Assembly: GCA_028280485.1 (NCBI GenBank)
Contig: JANQLS010000042.1
Coordinates: 70,772-113,036 of the forward strand
Direction of reading: 5' to 3'
Source of the DNA: Planctomycetota bacterium
GTDB taxonomy: Bacteria > Planctomycetota > UBA8108 > JACQVS01
Length of the DNA stretch: 42,265 nt
Positions 25,853 to 34,098 of this stretch are shown here, one piece after another. Made by a program: the position numbers and the translations under genes. The notes beneath the pieces are model-generated. The model was given only the letters and a program-made list of their open reading frames with translations, was not told the DNA's origin and did no database searches. Position 1 is the stretch's first letter. Each line of letters begins with the position of its first letter.

Positions 25853-28432
25853 TCAGTAAACGTACATGAATTCACTCGAATTCATTAAGACGAGAGCTAA
25901 TTCGGCTAAGGCTCGAATTTCGGGCTTACAATCCGAAGGCTGGAGGTCGGGAACAAATTTTTCTAATGCTAAAAACTCACGCCATTTGAAAAGTACACCG
26001 GTCTCTTCGGCGATCATGCTCCGTTCCACCGAGGTCTCAATCGTAATCGGCTTCGGCTTGGTTTGGCGTTGAATCGTTAATACTTTAGTGAGGTATTGAT
26101 TCGTGATCTTTAATTCTCGACTGTTAGGGGCTCTATTCAAGATGACCGAATAGAGGGTATTAATTTGATCTTCCGCATTTGGAGTTTCCAATGACTTGAA
26201 AATGTCGTTAGCAATTTTTAACGCGCGAGAACGTAAGAAATCCCCGTTTAACAATTCGAGTGCTTGGGGGGCGATCGTCGTTTCATCTCTTCGTTCGCAG
26301 GAGAGGTCGGGACCAGGACGATTGAAGACTTCAAGCATAGGATCGCTTAAACCACGATACTTGAAGGCGTAGATCGTTCTTCTATTCCTTTGGGCCGGTA
26401 GATCCGAAGGTCGGTAAGAAGGAGCGATTCCTCCCATAACGTGACGCGGCTGTAAAGCGACTTCCCAATGGATCGAAGGGAAGATTCCGGGGCCACCCAT
26501 CTCCTTAGAGAGTTCGTTCGAGGTGTAGAGTGCGTGGTCTCGGATTTCTTCAGCGGAGAGCCGGCGAGGAGTATAACGTGCGAGTAGACGGTTGGCCGGA
26601 TCGATGGTTTGAAGCTTTTCAGGTTGGGGATGAACGCTACTTCGTTTAAACGCTCGACTGGTGAGGATCAGCCGTTGAAGCTTTTTGATCGACCATTCAT
26701 TTTGTACGAACCAGCGAGCGAGATAATCTAAGAGTTCAGGGTGACTGGGCTTCCCTCCGGTTTTACCGAAGTTATTTGGTGAGAGCGCTAAGCCTCGGCC
26801 GAAATGCCATTGCCATACTCGATTGACGATCACGCGAGCGGTCAGTGGATTTTTTTCGGATGCGATCCAATTCGCTAATGCCAACCTTCGTTCCTTTTGG
26901 GTTGCGGGAAGAGTTTTCGATTTCAACTTAGAGAGATTGAGTACGCTTAAAACTCCAGGTTGAACTTTCTTGGTGGGGCGCTCGAGATTTCCACCCTCTA
27001 AGATCGAAATGGGTTGAGGCTTTTGAGTTTTCACGGCGTGAGTGAGAGGTTCGAATCGCTTGAGGGCTATGGTTCGATATTTTTGGAGCCTAGCCCTCAC
27101 TCGGCTGAAGGCATTGTCTCCTTGAAGTTGAGTGATGGCCTCAACATTTTTCCCGTTGAGAATACGAGCTGTGCGATCCGTTCGTCCTTCGCGTTCACGA
27201 ATATTTTCTGAACCTAAAAATCCTGCCTTAGCTTCTGCGAATTGAGTTGAAGCGAAGGCGGCCTGAAATCGGTAATAATCGATCGTGGGGATCGGATCAA
27301 ATTTATGATCGTGACATTTCGCACAGCGTAAGGGTTGAGCTAAAAAGGTCTCTCCCACTAAATTCGTGACATCGTCGAGCCACAATTGTCGGGTGACCGC
27401 TTTGACGGACATCGCGGTTTGTTCCCAGGGGCCCATTCTTAAAAATCCCGTGGCGATCAAATTCTCTTGAGAGCGAGGTTTCAATTCATCGCCAGCAATT
27501 TGTTCCACAATAAATTGGTTAAAGGGTTTGTCCTTTTGGAATGAGCGGATGACGTAATCGCGGTATCGCCAAGCGTGGGGGCGTTCCCAGTCGTTCGAAA
27601 AGCCCGCGGTGTCTGCGTAACGCACCACGTCTAACCAGTGTTGAGCCATCCGTTCGCCGTAATGGGGCGAAGCGAGTAATCGATCAACCGCGTTGAGATA
27701 ATTATTTTCTGAAGGATTTTCGAGGAAGGCTTGAACTTCTTCCACTCGTGGTCCTAAACCCGTCAAGGTGAAGTGAAGCCTTCGAACCAAATCCTGGGGA
27801 GAAGCTTGAGGGGCTCCGGTTAATTTTTTCGCTCGGAGCTGAGTGTCGATAAAGACATCGATGGGGTTTTGGTTTTCTGAAAGAAGAAGTTCAGTTTCCT
27901 TAAGATCGCGGTAAGCCCATAAGTCTTCTTCTTTATAGTAGCGTTGGGTCCAATCTGGGCTGAGTCCTCCGGTAGTGGGAACTTGAATCCCGGCTCCTTG
28001 AGGGACGATACTCTTCTTGATCCAATCAAAGCGTGGAGTCTCGGGCCAAGGGGCTCCCTTTTGGATCCATTTTTTAAATTGAGCTACCTGATGATCGTTG
28101 AGCCGATCGTTTTTCTTGGGTGGCATTTCCAAGTCGGGATCTTGCCAGGTGATCGCTTTGAATAGGAGGCTTTCTTGTGGTTTTCCCCGAACAAGTATTG
28201 GTTCTCCGGATTCACCTCCCTTTAATAGGCTCTTCAGGGTACGGAGATCGAGTTCGCCTTTTTTCTTGTTCTCACCATGACAGGGAAAACAACGTGATTG
28301 GAGTAGGGGATAGATTTCGTGAACAAATAAGACCTCTGATTCTTTGACATTCTCTTCGGCAAAGGATGCTGACGGAGAGATCAGGCTGATTAAGAGAATC
28401 AGTGAGGAAATTAAGATATTTTTAAACTTCAT
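25853..28432 (-). CDS. Planctomycete cytochrome (PSCyt1-DUF1549-DUF1553), without LamG
   Basis: An 859-residue exported protein. Signal peptide 1-25 (ISSLILLISLISPSASFA); PSCyt1 with C48-F-P-C51-H52 and LEMPPKKNDRL; DUF1549 (about 190-400; FTLTGLGPRVEEVQAFL, WLDVVRYADTAGFSNDWERP) with a second haem motif CAKCHDHKFDPIP; and DUF1553 (about 510-760; NPLTARVIVNRVWQWHFGRGL, FNRPGPDLSCERRDETTIAP). Unlike the copy at 11617 it lacks a LamG insert, which accounts for most of the size difference. It heads a two-gene unit with the DUF1501 gene. No ribosome site is apparent. The family is conserved but biochemically uncharacterised. Confidence 0.87.
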   Translation of the reverse strand: MKFKNILISSLILLISLISPSASFAEENVKESEVLFVHEIYPLLQSRCFPCHGENKKKGELDLRTLKSLLKGGESGEPILVRGKPQESLLFKAITWQDPDLEMPPKKNDRLNDHQVAQFKKWIQKGAPWPETPRFDWIKKSIVPQGAGIQVPTTGGLSPDWTQRYYKEEDLWAYRDLKETELLLSENQNPIDVFIDTQLRAKKLTGAPQASPQDLVRRLHFTLTGLGPRVEEVQAFLENPSENNYLNAVDRLLASPHYGERMAQHWLDVVRYADTAGFSNDWERPHAWRYRDYVIRSFQKDKPFNQFIVEQIAGDELKPRSQENLIATGFLRMGPWEQTAMSVKAVTRQLWLDDVTNLVGETFLAQPLRCAKCHDHKFDPIPTIDYYRFQAAFASTQFAEAKAGFLGSENIREREGRTDRTARILNGKNVEAITQLQGDNAFSRVRARLQKYRTIALKRFEPLTHAVKTQKPQPISILEGGNLERPTKKVQPGVLSVLNLSKLKSKTLPATQKERRLALANWIASEKNPLTARVIVNRVWQWHFGRGLALSPNNFGKTGGKPSHPELLDYLARWFVQNEWSIKKLQRLILTSRAFKRSSVHPQPEKLQTIDPANRLLARYTPRRLSAEEIRDHALYTSNELSKEMGGPGIFPSIHWEVALQPRHVMGGIAPSYRPSDLPAQRNRRTIYAFKYRGLSDPMLEVFNRPGPDLSCERRDETTIAPQALELLNGDFLRSRALKIANDIFKSLETPNAEDQINTLYSVILNRAPNSRELKITNQYLTKVLTIQRQTKPKPITIETSVERSMIAEETGVLFKWREFLALEKFVPDLQPSDCKPEIRALAELALVLMNSSEFMYVY

Positions 28433-28556
28433 TTATCCACATATGGGCGGTAGGCATGAACGTGATTTTGAGGCATCCTTAACTAATGAATTTATTATCT
28501 CGCATCCGGGATAGAGAGACAACACCGATATGGGAGTAGAGATCTTTTTGTACTCT

Positions 28557-28646
28557 CCCCTCGCTAGCGCTTCGGGCTAGTTAAACAATGCCATTAAAAA
28601 TAGTCTAAAATGTCTAAATTAACTAGCCCGAAGCGCTAGCGAGGGG
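28557..28646. repeat. REP-like inverted-repeat element D
   Basis: Perfect 28-bp inverted arms (28557-28584 and 28619-28646; core CCCCTCGCTAGCGCTTCGGG) around a 34-bp AT-rich spacer, in the 234-bp gap between the GT9 gene end and the PSCyt gene start. Confidence 0.85.
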
Positions 28647-28666
28647 CTGACCCAGTAAAACTCTGC

Positions 28667-29659
28667 TTAACCCGGAATCCTCGAAAGAATCTCTTCCAAA
28701 ATCACCTCCGGAGCAATTTGCGTGCAAATTGGAGCTTTCCCCTCAGGTAGTTCCGGCTCGTAAGGGCAAGTCGCCGTTCGGTAATTACCCAATTGAGAGT
28801 AGCAAAACTGAAGGGGGCAATCTCCCTGGACTAATGGAATGGCAGGACTTCTTTTCTCTTGATCGGGGTCGATCACGAAGTCGGGACGAATAATCGTAAA
28901 GAGAGTGATCGTGGGAACACCGAGCACCATAGCGAGGTTGGTGATGAGTCCATCGGTTCCTAATACCAAAGACGATCGATGTAAGACCGCTATCAATTCT
29001 TTAAAGGTGGTCTTTTGAGTTAAGTTCAATACGTTATTGGGAAGCTCGATATCGACTGAGTCTTGTCCCAGAAGAATGATTAATGAGTGGGGGCGTGCTT
29101 GAGAGGTTTTCAGAATCACCTGATCCCAATGGGGGTATTTTTTAAGTGGAGTGAGCGCTGAAATTGAAATCGAGATGATGTCAGAGGGTTCGTTCAGCGA
29201 AGAAGTTTTAGTGTCCAGGAGGCGGATTTCTTCCTGGGGAATTTCGAGGGGGAATTTCGCCGGTTGAGTACTCTGTGTATATCCTAAAGCTTGGCTTAAA
29301 TACTCTCTCCAAAAATAAAGGTGGGGAACTTCGTTGTAATAACTTTTAAGGCCTCGATCGTCTAAGGTGTGGAGATATAGCTTTTCGGTCTGAAGGAGTG
29401 CTCGGGCTTGAGAGATGCCGAGAGGGATGATGGCATCAAAGGAAGCGTAATCGATCTCTTCGTTCTCGACATAGATCTTTTGAAGGGTAGGAGAGTTTGA
29501 AAGAAGATCTTTTTTAGCCTGAGACGTTTGGAGATGGATTTCAAATCCGCAACTCTTCGCGTCTTCAAAGGCGGCTAACTTAAAGAGGCTGCTCCCTAAG
29601 CCCGAGCCACAGATGGGCTTGAGTTGAGGCCATGAATCGATACAGAGAACTTTTTTCAT
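28667..29659 (-). CDS. Glycosyltransferase family 9 (heptosyltransferase-like) protein
   Basis: A 330-residue cytosolic protein with the GT-B look of GT9 enzymes. The N-terminal half begins MKKVLCIDSWPQLKPICGSGLGSSLFKLAAF. The C-terminal half has the conserved nucleotide-sugar region SSLVLGTDGLITNLAMVLGVPTITLFT (about 230-256). The C terminus is Cys-rich (GDCPLQFCYSQLG, TATCPYEPEL), as seen in several GT9 members. Likely role: adding a sugar to lipopolysaccharide or another cell-surface glycan. The start at 29659 lies 11 bp after the GH32 stop with AGGG just before it. A longer in-frame start would overlap that gene. Donor and acceptor cannot be read from sequence. Confidence 0.72.
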   Translation of the reverse strand: MKKVLCIDSWPQLKPICGSGLGSSLFKLAAFEDAKSCGFEIHLQTSQAKKDLLSNSPTLQKIYVENEEIDYASFDAIIPLGISQARALLQTEKLYLHTLDDRGLKSYYNEVPHLYFWREYLSQALGYTQSTQPAKFPLEIPQEEIRLLDTKTSSLNEPSDIISISISALTPLKKYPHWDQVILKTSQARPHSLIILLGQDSVDIELPNNVLNLTQKTTFKELIAVLHRSSLVLGTDGLITNLAMVLGVPTITLFTIIRPDFVIDPDQEKRSPAIPLVQGDCPLQFCYSQLGNYRTATCPYEPELPEGKAPICTQIAPEVILEEILSRIPG

Positions 29660-29670
29660 CGACCCTGAAC

Positions 29671-31716
29671 TCAAGGTTTTTGTTTCCAGATGGAGGCGAG
29701 GCTCCAGCATTTAAAATCGAGAACCTTGGCTGAGGCGCCCTTTTGGTAGAATTTCCAAGTCGCCTTCTGGGGATCGGGGAAGATGCGATCGGTGATGACG
29801 CGAGAGTATCCATCGGTAAAAACTTCTACGACGGAGGTGTCGATGAAGATGTGAAGATCGATCGTTCCGTCGCGTAGCTTCACGGGAGCGGCGTGACGAC
29901 CGGCAAAATTTTTATGAAAGCTAGAATCCCCAGATTGAGTTCGATCCACGAAGACTTCAGATTTTTCTTTATCGAATCCGATGATCGTTTTTTGATTTTT
30001 ACCACTGAAGAACTCAAAGCCACATTCTGTGGCGTCCCCAGGGGCTAGGGTTACCAATACTTCCAATGTAGAATGATCAGGAATTTTCCTCGCAATGACT
30101 TGTTGAACCTGATCGATCTTCAGGTTTTTTAAATGGAGCTCATCTTGTCTCAATCGGGCGAGCTCTTTTACGGGACGCTGAATCATCCTTAGCTTTCCAT
30201 CGACTTCACGAAGGCTTAACGTTCTTGGAATCGACTGCGCGCTTCTCCAGGGGGATGTTGGAACTAAGTGAGTTTCCCAGTTGTTGAGCCAACCGATCCA
30301 GATCCGTCGACCATCACTTTTAGGAATGTCGGAAAAAGAAACTGGGGCGTAAAAATCTCTTCCGTAGTCGACCCATTGAAATTCCGTCGGAGGGTGATCG
30401 GGGGTAAATGTCTTTCCATCGAATTGGCCGATGAAATATTCGCCACCAGATCCACCCGCAACGGAGCCGTTCCCCATATCGGCTTCTAAGACCCAGCGCG
30501 TCTCTCCCGATTTGCCTTCGATAGGAAGTTCAAAGAGATCGGGACACTCCCAGTTTGCCTTTTCTTTAACTCCGGCGGGCCCGAAGTCACTCAAGTGTTC
30601 CCAATCTTTCAAATTTTTAGATCCATAGATCTTGATGACTTTTTCGATGGCGAGGGCGACGATCATGACCCACTGATCCGTCGGCTCATGCCAAAAAACT
30701 TTGGGATCTCGGAAATCAGCATTTTGAATATCGAGAACGGGATTCCCCAAATACTTTGTCCAATTGCGCCCATTATCGAGACTGTAGGCCAAGCTTTGGT
30801 GTTGGTTTCCTTTTTGGTGTCCCGTGTAGATCGCCACGATCGGGATTTTGCCATCCTTGCCGAATCCAGAGGTGTTCTTAGCATCGACAACGCTACAACC
30901 CGAAAAGATCATCACACCGTTTTCTTCGTAGAGAGCGACGGGTAAGTGTTCCCAATGAACGAGGTCTCGACTGACGGCGTGACCCCAGCTCATGTGTCCC
31001 CAACGATTTCCGAAGGGATTGTACTGGTAGAACAAATGGTATTCGCCGTCGTGGTAGACCAATCCATTGGGATCGTTCATCCAATTGACTTCGGGTGTGA
31101 AGTGGAATTGAGGCCGGTACTTTTCTTTGTAGTAATTAGGATCCTTTCTGTATTCCTCTAAGAGCACGGTGTTTTTTGCTTTCGGTGGGGTGTCCGTTTG
31201 GATGATGTGGTCGATGTTGATATGTCCCCAGCCCCCGGTGACCTTATCAAAGATTTCCAATTGGGCTTGTTGACCTTCAAAGGATCGAACATCCCAGCTT
31301 TTCCAATCTAAAGTTTCGTCGTCGCTTCCAGTGGCGGCCATCGCCGTTTTATCTTTCACTATCAACCGCATTCCAGTGAGGCCGCTGTGGCGCCCACCCC
31401 CGATCAGGAAAGCTAAATGAGATCTTTCGATGGTGAAAGGCTTGGAGATCATGCTTCCTTGAGTTTTATCTCCTTCTAAGAAGGAATTCACCAAACCTTT
31501 TCCTTGGAAACCCGAAACTGGATGTTGATTCGCGAGAGTTCCTTGGGCTGGTCCTGATCCGAAGGCTGTTCCTTGAACTTCCCATTTTTCGGAATAATTC
31601 GACCCCTCGAAGTCTTCGATCACCAAGTCTGTACGTTCCATTTTTGGTAAAGCAGTGCACGATAAACTGAGGGTGGCGAGACTCGCTAAAAAGATATTGC
31701 GGAGAATGAATGGCAT
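29671..31716 (-). CDS. GH32 fructan hydrolase (levanase/inulinase-type) lipoprotein
   Basis: A 681-residue secreted lipoprotein (lipobox SLSC, lipidated Cys at residue 20). Residues about 28-180 form an N-terminal galactose-binding-like domain (VIEDFEGSNYSEKWEVQGTA, WGHINIDHI). The five-bladed GH32 catalytic domain follows with all three key acids: D215 in WMNDPNG (nucleophile), D337 in FRDP, and E390 in WECPDLF (acid/base). A C-terminal beta-sandwich ends in DLHIFIDTSVVEVFTDGYSR. It should hydrolyse beta-fructosides such as levan, inulin or sucrose outside the cytoplasm. AAGGA seven bases before 31716 decides the start. It is co-directional with the GT9 gene, which starts 11 bp later. No fructose transporter is in view. 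Confidence 0.92.
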   Translation of the reverse strand: MPFILRNIFLASLATLSLSCTALPKMERTDLVIEDFEGSNYSEKWEVQGTAFGSGPAQGTLANQHPVSGFQGKGLVNSFLEGDKTQGSMISKPFTIERSHLAFLIGGGRHSGLTGMRLIVKDKTAMAATGSDDETLDWKSWDVRSFEGQQAQLEIFDKVTGGWGHINIDHIIQTDTPPKAKNTVLLEEYRKDPNYYKEKYRPQFHFTPEVNWMNDPNGLVYHDGEYHLFYQYNPFGNRWGHMSWGHAVSRDLVHWEHLPVALYEENGVMIFSGCSVVDAKNTSGFGKDGKIPIVAIYTGHQKGNQHQSLAYSLDNGRNWTKYLGNPVLDIQNADFRDPKVFWHEPTDQWVMIVALAIEKVIKIYGSKNLKDWEHLSDFGPAGVKEKANWECPDLFELPIEGKSGETRWVLEADMGNGSVAGGSGGEYFIGQFDGKTFTPDHPPTEFQWVDYGRDFYAPVSFSDIPKSDGRRIWIGWLNNWETHLVPTSPWRSAQSIPRTLSLREVDGKLRMIQRPVKELARLRQDELHLKNLKIDQVQQVIARKIPDHSTLEVLVTLAPGDATECGFEFFSGKNQKTIIGFDKEKSEVFVDRTQSGDSSFHKNFAGRHAAPVKLRDGTIDLHIFIDTSVVEVFTDGYSRVITDRIFPDPQKATWKFYQKGASAKVLDFKCWSLASIWKQKP

Positions 31717-32294
31717 TGAATGTTCCTTCAATGAGCTGAGCACTGTGAACTAAGAGCATGGATAGAATTTTTTATAAGCCGAATCATCATAATCCGGCCG
31801 AGCCGGAATTCAAGGGCGTGAAGGTGTCTGGGGTGAGGTTGTGAAATTTTTTTAACCGATGGATTTAAAACTTCCCCTTACCTTCCGAGCAGCAAAATTA
31901 ACTAGCCCGGAGCGTAAGCGACGGGATTCAGCAAAAGTGTTCTGCCGATGGAGGTTGAGTACCCTAACTATCTTTAAGAGGAAGCCAATAGATGGGGTTC
32001 ATGAAAACGCATCCCGTCGCTAACGCTCCGGGCTAGTTAATGAATGGCTCTGAGGGAATGTTCCGATATTCCCTTGTGGATGAAGTATCGACGTTTTTAA
32101 AAGCCGAAGCATTGGAATTTGTATACGAAGTTTACAAGAGATCTCTATCTAGAGTGAGATAAACCCTAGCTTTGTCAGGATACCTTTCATCCTCTATTCT
32201 CAAATTGAGGGTCTATGTGAACTTTTGAGCCTTTTGTTGTCTATCAACTGAGGCGAATAGAGTCACTTGAATATTTAAACCTAAGGTTAAATAG
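31717..32294. promoter_or_regulatory. Divergent intergenic region with REP-like element
   Basis: It separates the GH32 gene (minus) from the pilin-like operon (plus), so it should hold promoters for both. It contains element E (31897-32041) and a hairpin at 32053-32074 (AGGGAAT/ATTCCCT). No clear promoter boxes or gene were recognised. Confidence 0.45.
31897..32041. repeat. REP-like inverted-repeat element E
   Basis: 31-bp arms (31897-31927 and 32011-32041; core ATCCCGTCGCTNACGCTCCG) with one mismatch, around an 83-bp spacer. It is a sequence variant of the family at 19229, 24197 and 28557. Confidence 0.8.
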
Positions 32295-32750
32295 ATGATG
32301 GATAGTCGACTACGTCTTCTGAGTTTTGTTGCCTGCGTTCTCTTAGGCGTATTGGGAATCAGTGTCTATGTGACGATGACGGCTGAGAATAAATCTAAAG
32401 AATCGGTTGCCTCGGGAGATACCCAAGAAGTGAAGCAGTTGATCGATCGGGATGCTCCTAAGAATAGGAGAGGGCCTTCGAAAAACTCATCTTCGGAACT
32501 TGAACTTTCAGAGTCTCAACCCAAAACCAGTCTACTCTCAACGACAAAGGGGATTCGCGATGGTTCAGGAAGAAGCCTCTTTCGACGCATGCATCATAAA
32601 TATCGCCGACAAAGGAGTGAGTTGAATCCTTGTAGTATCGGTGAAAATCAAGAAGAGAAAGAAATCCAACGAGCAGTTAAAACCGCCAATGAGATTATCG
32701 ATCTTCACTTACTTGAAGAGCGATCAGAATCTCCTCTGAATGAGGATTGA
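32295..32750 (+). CDS. Small membrane-anchored protein of pilin-like operon, function unknown
   Basis: A 151-residue protein that I do not recognise. Residues about 8-28 form a single hydrophobic helix (LLSFVACVLLGVLGISVYVTM). The remainder is polar and probably disordered, with a basic patch RRMHHKYRRQR near 98-108 and an acidic helical end (EEKEIQRAVKTANEIIDLHLLEE). AAGG eight bases before the ATG supports the start. It is the first gene of a plus-strand set that continues with two prepilin-like proteins and the PilX-like protein, so it may be an assembly partner of a type IV pilus or pseudopilus system. Confidence 0.6.
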   Translation: MMDSRLRLLSFVACVLLGVLGISVYVTMTAENKSKESVASGDTQEVKQLIDRDAPKNRRGPSKNSSSELELSESQPKTSLLSTTKGIRDGSGRSLFRRMHHKYRRQRSELNPCSIGENQEEKEIQRAVKTANEIIDLHLLEERSESPLNED

Positions 32751-32797
32751 TAGAACTCCCGGTTTTACGTTCACTCTTTTCAAATCTGGACATCTTA

Positions 32798-33394
32798 ATG
32801 AAGAATAAACTGCGAACGGTTGCAACTTCATGGCCACTTAGAGGGTGCAGCCGGTTTTCCACTCTCGATCGACGGCTCGGAGTTAACTTGCTCGAGCTCG
32901 TCATCGGCTTCGCCATCCTAAGCACTTTGATCTTAGGAGTCGCGGCGTCAGTAGGGAGCAGCCAAAATACTGCTTTAGCCAATGAATACTCCCAAACGGC
33001 GCGCGAGATCGCTGAAAATGAGATCGAGCGCATTCGTTCATTGCCGTTTTCAGAAGCGGTGAATAAGAATTTGGAACGGGACTCCTTTGGACTCTTCGGG
33101 CCCTACGGTTCTACGCAGCTTTATTACACCTATTACATCTTAGATGAGCTTCCCGGTTATTCCTACTGCCTCACATACTTTTACCTCAATGAAAGCATCA
33201 ACGATGTCGCGGGTGAAAGTATCGACATCAATGGGGATGGTGACTTTACTGATACGTTAACCCCTTCAGATGCTTACAGAGTGCTTCCAGTACGAGTCTA
33301 TGTACGTTGGGAACCGCGGCCGGGAGAAACTCACTCCTACAGTCAAAAAGCGATCATCAGCCCGAAGGAAAATTTCACGAGGAGTGAGGGATGA
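32798..33394 (+). CDS. Type IV prepilin-like / minor pseudopilin protein
   Basis: A 198-residue protein with a long basic leader followed by a type III signal RRLG|VNLLELVIGFAILSTLILG. The Gly-1 and Glu+5 needed for prepilin peptidase cleavage and N-methylation are both present. The soluble part contains NEIERIRSLPF, typical of pseudopilins, and the Asp-rich DINGDGDFTDTLTPSD, which resembles a calcium-binding loop. The start at 32798 is preferred to a TTG at 32747, whose ribosome site is too close. It overlaps the next gene by four bases (ATGA). Role: minor subunit of a type IV pilus or type II secretion pseudopilus. Confidence 0.78.
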   Translation: MKNKLRTVATSWPLRGCSRFSTLDRRLGVNLLELVIGFAILSTLILGVAASVGSSQNTALANEYSQTAREIAENEIERIRSLPFSEAVNKNLERDSFGLFGPYGSTQLYYTYYILDELPGYSYCLTYFYLNESINDVAGESIDINGDGDFTDTLTPSDAYRVLPVRVYVRWEPRPGETHSYSQKAIISPKENFTRSEG

Positions 33395-34098
33395 AAATGT
33401 TGATCGACCCTTCACTTCATAAAAGTGAATTAGATAATCGAATGTTAAACAGCCGTAGACAAGACGGCCTGAGTCTCCTGGAGTTGGTGATCACCTTGGG
33501 CTTGATCCTCGTGTTGTCGAGTTCACTCACGATGGCATTGTTGAGTACTCAAGGTCTAAGTCGAGATATCTTCGCCAATACGCAGGGATTGGGAGAGGTT
33601 GAACGAGTGATCGAACGCGTGGCTGATCGATTGAACTCGGGTACTCAGTTGATTGCCGTCAGTGAAACATCGCTTCTATTTCAAGATCTTACGGATCCAA
33701 TGGGCGACGGAACTTTCGCCGATGATGACGGTAATCTCATTTGGGGCGCTTCGGGTAATGAAGGCTGGGCTTACGAATATGTGTGGATCACTGTCGGTAA
33801 TTTCGATGAATCCCTGCAAGGATTAGACCTCAATTCGGATGGGGATCTGACGGATGTCTTTGCTCAAGGAGATCTCTCGTTTCGAGTTCTCAATGAATTT
33901 GGAGCCGTTCAGCAAAATATCGCACTGACCGGTGGTGGGAAGATCTTTAGGGACGATGGAGATCAACTTCCGGCACTCTTCACCCTGATCAATAACTCGA
34001 CGATAGAAATTCAACTTTCGATGCCCATTATCGAAGTCCAAAAGGGTCAATCTTACTCTCAACTTTTTCAGGCAACAAAAAGGATCGTTTTTCGATGA
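33391..34098 (+). CDS. Type IV prepilin-like / PulJ-like minor pseudopilin
   Basis: A 235-residue protein. A leader of 26 residues ends in RRQDG|LSLLELVITLGLILVLSSSL, with Gly-1 and Glu+5 as in prepilins. The globular part has the acidic loop DLNSDGDLTDVFAQGD, very like the Asp-rich loop of the previous gene. GAGGAG six bases before the ATG supports the start. It overlaps both neighbours by four bases (ATGA junctions), so the three pilin-like genes are translationally coupled. It could correspond to the J-type minor pseudopilin in the tip complex. Confidence 0.75.
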   Translation: MKMLIDPSLHKSELDNRMLNSRRQDGLSLLELVITLGLILVLSSSLTMALLSTQGLSRDIFANTQGLGEVERVIERVADRLNSGTQLIAVSETSLLFQDLTDPMGDGTFADDDGNLIWGASGNEGWAYEYVWITVGNFDESLQGLDLNSDGDLTDVFAQGDLSFRVLNEFGAVQQNIALTGGGKIFRDDGDQLPALFTLINNSTIEIQLSMPIIEVQKGQSYSQLFQATKRIVFR

